Assembly: GCA_003134855.1 (NCBI GenBank)
Contig: PLCS01000008.1
Location: 515,419 to 579,418 of the forward strand
Length of the DNA stretch: 64,000 nt
Direction of reading: 5' to 3'
From: Acidobacteriaceae bacterium
GTDB lineage: Bacteria > Acidobacteriota > Terriglobia > Terriglobales > Acidobacteriaceae
Program-made: the position numbers and the translations under genes
Shown here: in pieces, positions 22,144-29,406 of the stretch
Layout of the letters: every line of letters begins with the position of its first letter
Numbering within the stretch: position 1 is the stretch's first letter
The notes under the pieces: model-generated
The model's input: the letters and a program-made list of their open reading frames with translations, nothing else
Told to the model about the DNA's origin: nothing
The model's database searches: none

Positions 22144-22212
22144 GGGTGGAGTTCCGTCTGCATCAGTATAGAGGGTGATTGCGCGGAAGGTGCGCTGATT
22201 CCCACCCTCGAT

Positions 22213-22295
22213 CACCCCAGCGACGAAGACCTGTCCCTTCACCCCAACGATCAAAGATCGCTCGTTGGGGACCCCGAGTCGCTGGGGACCCCGAT
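22213..22295. repeat. Nested CACCCC...GGGGACCCCGA palindromes
   Basis: The outer palindrome pairs CCCCAGCGAC (22215-22224) with GTCGCTGGGG (22278-22287). Inside its loop lies a complete second copy (22240-22277) pairing CCCCAACGA with TCGTTGGGG. Both end in GGGGACCCCGA. A single copy of the same element occurs at 37454-37492. Confidence 0.75.
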
Positions 22296-22412
22296 GACGG
22301 TAAAAACAAAGACATCGCGAGGGTGAGGCACCCGACGGCCCGCAACTCCATTGTTTCCCCCGCGGCGCGTGTGAATTATCGCTGACAATGCGGTTTGTGC
22401 CAATTTGTTGCA

Positions 22413-22442
22413 TTGACGGTCCAAAGCTGCGGTTGCTACACT
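22413..22442 (+). promoter_or_regulatory. Sigma-70-type promoter of rpsA
   Basis: TTGACG (22413-22418), an 18-bp spacer and TACACT (22437-22442), with TGC directly before the -10 (extended -10). Predicted start near 22449. Confidence 0.7.
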
Positions 22443-22448
22443 GATGAG

Positions 22449-22724
22449 CGTAGCTTGCTGCGCGGATTCCAGCAGCGAGTTGCGGCCGCCCTCCAGCAAG
22501 CCGATGCCTGCCGGGTGTATCCCAAGGAGACCAGACGCCTTCCACGCCAGCCTGATCGGCTGGGAGAAGTGTCCCTTGTGATACGACCTAATCACAGGCA
22601 CGTGTTTGCGCGCCGGGAGATGGCCTCCGGCTTCCCTGGTTGACGGCAATCGCAACCAAGGGACCACCCCCAGCGGCAAGCTTGTTTGCGTCGCGGGAGC
22701 AAGGAATCCCGGAGCTGGCACGTG
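22449..22724 (+). other. Long structured 5' leader of rpsA
   Basis: About 276 nt separate the predicted start from the rpsA ATG. The leader contains hairpins such as CCAGCC-TGAT-CGGCTGG and CCCTGGTTG...CAACCAAGGG near 22637-22665. S1 is known to repress its own translation in E. coli; a leader-based control here is an inference. Confidence 0.45.
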
Positions 22725-24932
22725 ATGGCAAAACTCCTCAATCCCGAAACCGAGAGTACAACCCTGAACACTGCATTGGAAATCCCAACCCTCGAACCTG
22801 CGACGGAGCAAGAACAGCCGTTGCCCGAATCCACGTCCAACCCTGAGACCGCCGAAGCAGTCGAAAACCCCGTGCTGGACGCCGATGCCCCAACCGAGCC
22901 TGTAGCCGAGGCCGTGCCCGTGGTGGAAGCCGCGGCAGAGGCTGAAACCGCTCCAGTTGCAACGGAAATTCCCGCGCCAGCAGAGCCCGCAGCCGTGATT
23001 GAGACGCCTGTTGTCAAAGCGGCGCCGCGTGCCAAAGCAAAAACTCATCGAGCCAAAACCGAAGCGGCCCCTGTAGTCGAAGCAACTCCCGTCGCCGAAG
23101 CGGCTCCCGAGGCAGAGCAGGCTGTAGTCGCACCTCAACCGCAAGCGGTCGAGCCGGTTACCGCGGCGCCAGCAGCTGAACCGGTTGCCGCGGCGCCGGC
23201 GCCCGCCAAGACCGCGCGCGCGGAGCACAGCCTGGATGCCATGGACGACTTCTCCGCAGCCCTGGAGGCCTTCGAACGCGAACAGGCCGCCGAGGCTGCC
23301 GCCGTAGAAGCCTTTGGCGACAAGATTGTCTCCGGCACGGTGATCAAGGCGACGGACAAGCACCTGGTCATTGATGTGGGCCTGAAGTCCGAGGGGCTGG
23401 TGCCTCTGGAGCAGGTTCTGGATCACACCGGTGCGGTGAAGTTTCAGCCCGGCGACGTGATTGACGTGGTGATCGAGCGCGAGGAGCCGGAAGGCGGCTA
23501 CCTGGCCAGCTACGAGCGGGCGCAGCGTTTGCGCGTCTGGGATGCGATTGAGAAAGCCGCCGCCGACAAGACGCCAATGATGGGCACGGTGGTCAGCCGC
23601 GTCAAGGGCGGCGTGACGGTGGACATCGGGCTGAAGGCATTTTTGCCCGGCTCACAACTGGAGATTCGCCCCGTCCGCAACCTCGATGGCTATATTGGCC
23701 AGCAGATTGAAGTCCGCGTCATCAAGCTGAACAAGAAGCGCGGCAATGTCGTGGTCAGCCGCAAGGAGATTCTGGAAGAAGAGCAGAACGCCAAGCGCTC
23801 CGGAACGCTCAAGCAGTTGGGCGAGGGCGTTGTGCTCACCGGCACGGTGAAGAACCTCACCGACTACGGCGCGTTTGTTGACCTGGGCGGGATTGACGGT
23901 TTGCTGCACATCACCGACATGAGCTGGGGCCGCCTTACCCATCCCCGCGACCTGGTGAATGTGGGCGATGAGATCCAGGTGAAGGTGCTCAAGTTCGACA
24001 AGGACAAGCAGCGGGTTTCATTGGGCTTCAAGCAGTTGACGCCCGACCCGTGGCTGGACGCGACCGAGCGCTACCCGGTAGGCGCGCATGTGCATGGCCG
24101 CGTGCTTTCGGTCACCGACTACGGCGCGTTTGTCGAACTGGAGCAAGGCATCGAGGGCTTGGTTCACCTCTCCGAGATGACCTGGTCGAAGCGCTTGAAG
24201 CATCCGTCGAAGCTGGTCAAGCCGGCCGACGAAGTCGAGACCGTTGTCTTGAGCGTCAACCCCGCCGATCGCCGCATCTCCCTGGGCATGAAGCAGTTGC
24301 TCGAGAATCCCTGGGAAAACCTGACGGAAAAGTACCCCGCCGGGACCATCGTCGAGGGCCGGGTGCGCAACCTGACCGACTTCGGCGCTTTCATCGAAAT
24401 CGAGGACGGAATCGACGGCCTGGTGCACGTGTCCAATTTAAGTTGGACCAAGCGCGTCAAGCATCCTTCTGAGATCGTGAAGAAGGGCGAGAAGGTGAAG
24501 GCAGTCGTTCTCGGCGTGGAGCCGCAGAATCGCCGCCTCTCGCTGGGCATCAAGCAGTTGCAGCCTGACGTCTGGGAGAGCTTCTTCGCCACGCATCGTG
24601 TCGGCGACCAGGTTCACGGCAAGGTGCTCAGGACGGCGCAGTTCGGCGCGTTTGTCGAGATCGCGGAGGGCGTGGAGGGATTGTGCCACATCTCCGAGGC
24701 TGGCGACGAAGGCGGCGGACCGTCCAAGCTGGAAACCGGCCTGGAGCACGAGTTCAAGATCATCAAGATCAACGTGGAAGAGAAGAAGGTAGGCTTGAGC
24801 CTGCGCGCCGTGGGCCACCACGAAGCCAGCCGCGCCCAGGTGGAGACCTACAAGAAGGATGCCCACAAGGCTCCCGTCTCCAGCTCCACCACGACCCTTG
24901 GCGACCTAATCAACTGGAAGAGCGAGCGGTAA
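22725..24932 (+). CDS. rpsA: 30S ribosomal protein S1 with long N-terminal extension
   Basis: S1 delivers mRNA to the 30S subunit. The 735-aa protein carries six S1 repeats: GTVIKATDKHLVIDVGLK (about 205), GTVVSRVKGGVTVDIGLK, GTVKNLTDYGAFVDLGG, GRVLSVTDYGAFVELEQG, GRVRNLTDFGAFIEIEDG and GKVLRTAQFGAFVEI. A preceding segment of about 190 residues is an unusual low-complexity Ala/Glu/Pro/Val-rich region, typical S1 being about 560 aa. ATG 22725 is used; the frame extends to 22686 with no ribosome site. A terminator follows at 24958. Confidence 0.95.
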   Translation: MAKLLNPETESTTLNTALEIPTLEPATEQEQPLPESTSNPETAEAVENPVLDADAPTEPVAEAVPVVEAAAEAETAPVATEIPAPAEPAAVIETPVVKAAPRAKAKTHRAKTEAAPVVEATPVAEAAPEAEQAVVAPQPQAVEPVTAAPAAEPVAAAPAPAKTARAEHSLDAMDDFSAALEAFEREQAAEAAAVEAFGDKIVSGTVIKATDKHLVIDVGLKSEGLVPLEQVLDHTGAVKFQPGDVIDVVIEREEPEGGYLASYERAQRLRVWDAIEKAAADKTPMMGTVVSRVKGGVTVDIGLKAFLPGSQLEIRPVRNLDGYIGQQIEVRVIKLNKKRGNVVVSRKEILEEEQNAKRSGTLKQLGEGVVLTGTVKNLTDYGAFVDLGGIDGLLHITDMSWGRLTHPRDLVNVGDEIQVKVLKFDKDKQRVSLGFKQLTPDPWLDATERYPVGAHVHGRVLSVTDYGAFVELEQGIEGLVHLSEMTWSKRLKHPSKLVKPADEVETVVLSVNPADRRISLGMKQLLENPWENLTEKYPAGTIVEGRVRNLTDFGAFIEIEDGIDGLVHVSNLSWTKRVKHPSEIVKKGEKVKAVVLGVEPQNRRLSLGIKQLQPDVWESFFATHRVGDQVHGKVLRTAQFGAFVEIAEGVEGLCHISEAGDEGGGPSKLETGLEHEFKIIKINVEEKKVGLSLRAVGHHEASRAQVETYKKDAHKAPVSSSTTTLGDLINWKSER

Positions 24933-24957
24933 GGAGCTTTACCTGGCAAAACAGCAG

Positions 24958-24983
24958 CGGCCACTCTTCGGGGTGGCCGTTTT
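24958..24983 (+). terminator. rpsA terminator
   Basis: Stem CGGCCAC/GTGGCCG (24958-24979) followed by TTTTGCGTTT. The tail CCGTTTTGCGTTTG is identical to that of the rplT terminator. Confidence 0.85.
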
Positions 24984-25305
24984 GCGTTTGAAGGCGGATG
25001 GAAACGAATCGGCGCTGAGATTTCAGACCAGGAAATGGCTTTGTTTCCAATACTGTAATTAGAGTCAGTTTATCCAATAAGAGAGATTAAATCGCTAATA
25101 AAGTTGCAAATGTTTGCATATCGTCTATTCCTATATAGCTCATGTTGTTGATAATTAAGCATTTCATATTGGAGCCTGACGTGCATGTAAAGCAATACTC
25201 CGGTTGCGTGCGCGCGGCTGTGAGTCGAAGACGATATGCCCACAAACATATCCTTCCCCTGGCCTTCCCCTTAGGCCTCACCGTTTGAACGCCGGAGAGT
25301 CGATC
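24984..25305. other. AT-rich intergenic region upstream of the PEP-CTERM pair
   Basis: Base composition drops sharply at about 25030-25190 compared with the surrounding GC-rich genes. A palindrome TGCAAATGTTTGCA lies at 25105-25118. This is a plausible promoter/operator zone for the downstream surface-protein genes. No gene is seen. Confidence 0.5.
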
Positions 25306-25980
25306 ATGAAAAGAATGGGTCTGGTAGTCTTGTTTCTCAGCCTGGTTGGCGCGCTTGCCGTGGTTCCCGCCATGGCAGACTCAACCTTGTACGATAACAC
25401 CACGCCAACCAGCTACGGATTGAACAGCAACGGGGGTTTTACCATCAATTTCGGATGGGAGGTCGCTGATTCATTTACACTGGCCTCCAATTCCACACTC
25501 ACCGGCGTTAACTTGGTTGCGTGGCTCAGCCCGGGTGACACGATGACGAACGTGGACTGGCTCATCACGGATACTGCTTTTGGCGGCAATACGGAAGGCT
25601 CGGGGACGGCCAGCGTGACTGACACCTATACCGGCACGCAAGCTTTTGACTACTATGATCTCGATCAGGAGTCTTTCTCCCTTCCCGGTTTGTCACTGGC
25701 CGCGGGAACTTACTATCTGCAACTGCAGAATGCAGTGACTGTGTATGGCGATCCCGTGTACTGGGATGTCAGCAACGGCCCCTCGGATGCAGCCCAGGCC
25801 GGAAATGGATACTCCCCTTATGATTTGAATGGCGCGAATGGCAACCCCGGCTCGAATTCGGAAACGTTCCAAATCCTGGGCTCGCCTGATTCGGTGACGC
25901 CGGAGCCCTCCAGCTTCCTGCTGCTGGGCAGCGGCCTGTTGGGGCTGGTCAGCCTCGTCAAGCGCAAGCTGACGGCCTGA
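25306..25980 (+). CDS. PEP-CTERM sorting-domain secreted protein (1)
   Basis: A 224-aa protein with signal peptide MKRMGLVVLFLSLVGALAVV (cleavage near MAD-S). A beta-rich Gly/Asn/Thr-rich body follows. The C-terminal tripartite sorting signal is TPEPSSFLLLGSGLLGL, the end of a hydrophobic helix, then KRK (last about 25 residues). PEP-CTERM proteins are processed by an exosortase and displayed or released at the surface; no exosortase gene is in this window. ATG 25306 follows CCGGAGAGT. A paralogue lies directly downstream. Confidence 0.88.
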   Translation: MKRMGLVVLFLSLVGALAVVPAMADSTLYDNTTPTSYGLNSNGGFTINFGWEVADSFTLASNSTLTGVNLVAWLSPGDTMTNVDWLITDTAFGGNTEGSGTASVTDTYTGTQAFDYYDLDQESFSLPGLSLAAGTYYLQLQNAVTVYGDPVYWDVSNGPSDAAQAGNGYSPYDLNGANGNPGSNSETFQILGSPDSVTPEPSSFLLLGSGLLGLVSLVKRKLTA

Positions 25981-26021
25981 AGGTCTTGGAGTGTGAGATT
26001 TTGAATCTAAAAGGAATGATC

Positions 26022-26681
26022 GTGAAAAGAGCAGCTCTTGCAGTGTTGTTCCTTAGCCTGGTGGTCGCGATGGTCTCTCTACCCGCCTCCGCCGACAGCC
26101 TCTTTACTACGCTGGTGCCCAGCAATTCGTTTGACGCTTACGCGGGTTGGAGTGTTTCCGGCCCCGGTGACTTCGGTGGTGTAGTGGAAGGCAATCCCTT
26201 CACCCTCACGTCTGCGGCCACCGTCTCGGATGCGGTTCTCGCGATGGCCAACTACTATGGTCCCGACACACCGGTAGATGTGTACATCGAATCCGACAAC
26301 GGCGGATCGCCGGATAGTGTTCTTGCGTCGTTGACGCAGGTCGGAACGATCCCTTCGGTTTATAGTCTTGGCGGGCTGGTTACCTTCACCTGTAGCGGAG
26401 TCGCCTGCGATTTGGCAGCGGGCAATTACTGGCTGGTTGCCGTAGAGACGGACCCTTCCACATTACAGAGCTGGGATTTCACCTATAACCCTGCAACGGC
26501 ACCTCTCGCACAAGGCAATAGCGCCATCCCCACAGGCCTGACTGTGATTCCCGACTCTGCCGAAACGGCCTTCCAGATTGATGGCAGCCCTGTTGCGACG
26601 CCGGAGCCGTCGAGCTTTCTGCTGCTGGGTAGTGGCCTGCTGGGCCTGGCCGGACTGATCAAGCGCAGGCTGGTGGCCTGA
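26022..26681 (+). CDS. PEP-CTERM sorting-domain secreted protein (2)
   Basis: A 219-aa paralogue of the preceding gene with the same layout: a signal peptide (KRAALAVLFLSLVVAMVSL, ending PASADS) and a C-terminal TPEPSSFLLLGSGLLGLAG helix with KRR. The bodies differ, so only the two ends are clearly conserved. I prefer GTG 26022 because AAAAGGA lies 7 nt upstream and the N-terminus then aligns with that of paralogue 1. ATG 26016 sits almost on top of the ribosome site. A strong terminator follows. Confidence 0.87.
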   Translation: MKRAALAVLFLSLVVAMVSLPASADSLFTTLVPSNSFDAYAGWSVSGPGDFGGVVEGNPFTLTSAATVSDAVLAMANYYGPDTPVDVYIESDNGGSPDSVLASLTQVGTIPSVYSLGGLVTFTCSGVACDLAAGNYWLVAVETDPSTLQSWDFTYNPATAPLAQGNSAIPTGLTVIPDSAETAFQIDGSPVATPEPSSFLLLGSGLLGLAGLIKRRLVA

Positions 26682-26704
26682 GTTTCAACCGGATTTGAGC
26701 CAGA

Positions 26705-26749
26705 AAACGGGGCTGGTTTGGCATCAACGTGCCAAGCCGGCCCCGTTTT
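26705..26749 (+). terminator. Terminator after the PEP-CTERM pair
   Basis: A 17-bp stem with two G-U wobbles (ACGGGG...CCCCGT outer, TTTGGCA/TGCCAA inner, 6-nt loop) is followed by TTTTGTTT. Confidence 0.85.
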
Positions 26750-26806
26750 GTTTGGCGAACTCCCGCTGAAGACTTGGAGTATCCGGCAGCCGTAGTGGGC
26801 AGGTCT

Positions 26807-26812
26807 TAGACT
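26807..26812 (+). promoter_or_regulatory. -10-like element of mtaB (leaderless arrangement)
   Basis: TAGACT ends 6 nt before ATG 26819; no Shine-Dalgarno is visible. Confidence 0.45.
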
Positions 26813-26818
26813 GAAAGC

Positions 26819-28324
26819 ATGGCGTCCACCTTTCATGTGGAGCATTTCGGATGCAGGGCCGCGCGCGCCGATGGCGAGGCGGTCAGCGAGCGGCTGCGCG
26901 CCGCGGGGCACTGCGTGCGGCAGCCCTCTGTGGCGGATGTGGTCATCGTCAATACGTGCAGCGTGACGGCGGAGGCTGACCGGGCGGCGCGGGCCTTCAT
27001 CCGCCGGGCGCACCGGCTGAATCCGGAGGCTAGGATCGTGGTGACCGGCTGCTACGCGCAGCGCGCGCCGGAGGAGCTGGCGGGGTTGACTGGAGTGGCC
27101 GCCGTGGTGGGCAACAGCCACAAAGCCCTTGCGCCGGAGATTGTCTTTCAGTTGCTTCGGGACCGGGAAGGCGAGGCTTTGAAAGGGCATGGCTTCAGCC
27201 GTGCCGAAGAAGCGCCCACTGCGGATGCGGCTTTAGCCGCCGAGGGAATGCAACACCATCCGCAGGTGCTGGTCAGCGTGGAGTCGGTGCTGGCGGGTAA
27301 GGCGTTGTCTCCCATTTGGGCGGACGACCGGTTTGCCCACTCCTTTATCGAAGCCGCGCAGGTCATGCCCGGCGCGCAGACCCGGCCCAACCTCAAAATC
27401 CAGGAGGGCTGCGAGAACCGCTGCACATTTTGCGTCATCCCGTCCACGCGAGGTCCGTCCAAGAGTCTGCCCCACGCAGTGGTTCTACGGCAGGTGGAGG
27501 GGTTTGTGGCCGCCGGGGGAAACGAACTGGTGCTTTCAGGGATCAATCTGGGGCGCTGGGGGCGGGATTTTTCTGACTCCGAAGGCGCGCCTCCGCGGAC
27601 GCTGGCCGGGCTGGCACGGAAGATATTCGAGAGAACGCCGCTTCCTCGGCTGCGGCTCAGCTCAATTGAGCCGATGGATTGGGACGCGGAGCTGATTGGG
27701 TTGATGGAGGAGTTTGGAGGAACGCGGCTGGCGCGTCATGCGCACCTGCCTTTGCAGTCAGGCTCCGACGCGGTGCTCCGCCGGATGCACCGGCGCTACC
27801 GGCCGTGGCATTACGCGAAGAAGGTCGTTGCGCTGCTGCGCGCCTGCGGACCGGAGCTGACGCTGGGCGCGGACGTGATGGTGGGCTTTCCCGGCGAGAG
27901 CGACGCCGAGTTCGAGGAGACTATGGCACTAGTCCAGGCGCTGCCCTTCGGCTACCTGCATCTGTTTCCCTTTTCGCCGCGACCGGGAACACCGGGCTGG
28001 ACGCTGCACGCCGAGCGGCCGGTTCCGGCGGAGGTGGTCGGAGAGCGGATGGCCGTCCTGCGCGCGCTTGCCGTAGAAAAGAGTCTGGCCCACCGTGCGC
28101 GCTTCATCGGCCGGGAGCTGGAGGCGATCACGCTGCACACGCCGGCGGAGATGGAGGCGCGTGGCCGGACTGCCACGCTGACGGAAAACTTTTTACCGGT
28201 GGAGTTGCAGGGACGGCAGGAAGCCAACCGGTTGCTGTGGCTGCGGGTCAGCGGAGTGAACGCCGAGGGAACGCTTGAGGCGACGGCAGTCGAGAATTCC
28301 TTGCAAACCCTTTGTTCCGCTTAG
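26819..28324 (+). CDS. mtaB: tRNA t6A37 methylthiotransferase (MtaB/MiaB-like)
   Basis: MtaB adds a methylthio group to t6A37 of ANN-decoding tRNAs. The 501-aa protein has the N-terminal cluster-binding domain (FGCRAARADGEAV, VNTCSVT, TGCYAQ). The radical-SAM motif EGCENRCTFC follows (Cys198, Cys202, Cys205), and a C-terminal TRAM-like region. The segment of about residues 120-170 is longer and less conserved than usual. Assignment to MtaB rather than MiaB or RimO rests on the N-terminal FGCR signature. Confidence 0.88.
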   Translation: MASTFHVEHFGCRAARADGEAVSERLRAAGHCVRQPSVADVVIVNTCSVTAEADRAARAFIRRAHRLNPEARIVVTGCYAQRAPEELAGLTGVAAVVGNSHKALAPEIVFQLLRDREGEALKGHGFSRAEEAPTADAALAAEGMQHHPQVLVSVESVLAGKALSPIWADDRFAHSFIEAAQVMPGAQTRPNLKIQEGCENRCTFCVIPSTRGPSKSLPHAVVLRQVEGFVAAGGNELVLSGINLGRWGRDFSDSEGAPPRTLAGLARKIFERTPLPRLRLSSIEPMDWDAELIGLMEEFGGTRLARHAHLPLQSGSDAVLRRMHRRYRPWHYAKKVVALLRACGPELTLGADVMVGFPGESDAEFEETMALVQALPFGYLHLFPFSPRPGTPGWTLHAERPVPAEVVGERMAVLRALAVEKSLAHRARFIGRELEAITLHTPAEMEARGRTATLTENFLPVELQGRQEANRLLWLRVSGVNAEGTLEATAVENSLQTLCSA

Positions 28325-28333
28325 CCGGGCCAA

Positions 28334-28342
28334 TGCTATACT
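28334..28342 (+). promoter_or_regulatory. Extended -10 promoter element of infC
   Basis: TGCTATACT just after the mtaB stop codon gives an extended -10; the -35 is weak. Predicted leader about 69 nt. Confidence 0.5.
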
Positions 28343-28417
28343 CAGTTTGCGCTCTTGTGCCCGCGGCGCTTCCGGCAGCTCCGGGAGGCGGGCTACGGCG
28401 ACTTTTGGAGGAGCACC

Positions 28418-29002
28418 ATCGCACTCGACAAACGTTCGGCCAAGTCCTTTATCCGCATCAACGAAAAGATTCGTGCGCGCGAAATCCGCGTCATCGACGA
28501 AAACGGCGAACAGCTCGGAATTCTTCCGCCCTTTGAGGCGCTCAGGATAGCTCGTGAGCGCGGCCTCGACCTGGTGGAGGTTTCACCCAGCGCGGTTCCC
28601 CCGGTCTGCCGCATCCAGGATTACGGCCGCTTCCTCTACGAGAAAGAGAAGAGCGACCGCGCCGCCAAGAAGAAACAGAAGGTGATCACGGTCAAGGAGT
28701 GCAAGTTCTCCGTAACCGTGGACGATCACGACTACCAGACCAAGAAGAATCAGGCGGTGCGCTTCCTCACCGAGGGCGACAAGGTGAAGGCCAGCCTGCG
28801 CTTCCGCGGCCGCCAGATGGCCCACCGCGAGCTGGGCTACGCGATCATCAACCGGCTGATTCAGGACATCGGAGATGCGGGTATCGTCGAGTTCATGCCG
28901 CGCATGGAAGGCACGATTCTGCACGCCATAATCGCGCCCTCGAAGAAACAGGAAGCGCCCAAGGCGAAGCCAGCCGCATCGCCTGTTCCGCAGGTGCAGT
29001 AA
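28418..29002 (+). CDS. infC: Translation initiation factor IF-3, AUC start codon
   Basis: IF-3 checks start-codon pairing and keeps subunits apart. The conserved N-terminus (M)ALDKRSAKSFIRINEKIR begins at ATC 28418, 5 nt after a strong GGAGGA (28407-28412). No ATG, GTG or TTG sits at that spot. The upstream TTG at 28355 would add 21 residues unlike any IF-3. IF-3 is known to discriminate against such rare starts and so represses itself (AUU in E. coli, AUC in Myxococcus). The protein is 194 aa with two intact domains (VIDENGEQLG, VKECKFSVTVDDHDYQTK, FRGRQMAH) and a Lys/Pro/Ala tail. Confidence 0.95.
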   Translation: MALDKRSAKSFIRINEKIRAREIRVIDENGEQLGILPPFEALRIARERGLDLVEVSPSAVPPVCRIQDYGRFLYEKEKSDRAAKKKQKVITVKECKFSVTVDDHDYQTKKNQAVRFLTEGDKVKASLRFRGRQMAHRELGYAIINRLIQDIGDAGIVEFMPRMEGTILHAIIAPSKKQEAPKAKPAASPVPQVQ

Positions 29003-29031
29003 GCCGCTCCATCCCGCAAACAATTCAGGCC

Positions 29032-29061
29032 GCGCTCAGAGTCTCTCTGGACTCTGAGCGC
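29032..29061 (+). terminator. Hairpin after infC (possible terminator)
   Basis: A perfect 12-bp stem GCGCTCAGAGTC/GACTCTGAGCGC with a 6-nt loop lies 29 bp past infC. No T-run follows directly (a TTTTTA is 25 nt on), so it may be an attenuator or a stability hairpin. Confidence 0.5.
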
Positions 29062-29390
29062 TGCCGACGCATTTCTTGAGTGATTTTTATTCTCAGTGCA
29101 GCCAGCGCAGGCCGAGCGTACTCTTCGGCGGCACCGGCTAGAAGATGAAGCCCTCGCGCCAGTGGCCCTCCTCGCGGCGCGGAGGAGTGCCCACGATGCG
29201 CGGGGCGCGCCCGCTCCAGCACAACGATGCCCAGATCGGATTAGCAGCGGGTTGCGAGACCGACAGAGAGAACGGCCATCGTCCTTACACTAGCCTGCGG
29301 TTTTGCGCGGGACAATGGAAGATCGCGGCAAATCAGGCGGCGCTAGACGCACTTGAAACCGTGCGCCGAAACGGGACAGGAAGCATGTGA
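29062..29390. other. Intergenic stretch without a clear gene
   Basis: I see only short overlapping frames with no family resemblance. A TAGACT box at 29391-29396 lies 10 nt before the next start codon. Confidence 0.4.
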
Positions 29391-29406
29391 TAGACTGCCT
29401 GACGTT

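Noticed and set aside
22251..23426. Long open frame (391 aa) on the minus strand over the rpsA 5' end
   Set aside because: Gly/Arg/Cys-rich antisense of the Ala/Glu/Pro low-complexity region of rpsA; no domain, no ribosome site.
25020..25305. Possible cyclic-di-GMP riboswitch before the PEP-CTERM genes
   Set aside because: A few words such as GTAAAGCAATACTCCGG look suggestive, but the conserved core and paired helices of GEMM riboswitches cannot be assembled.
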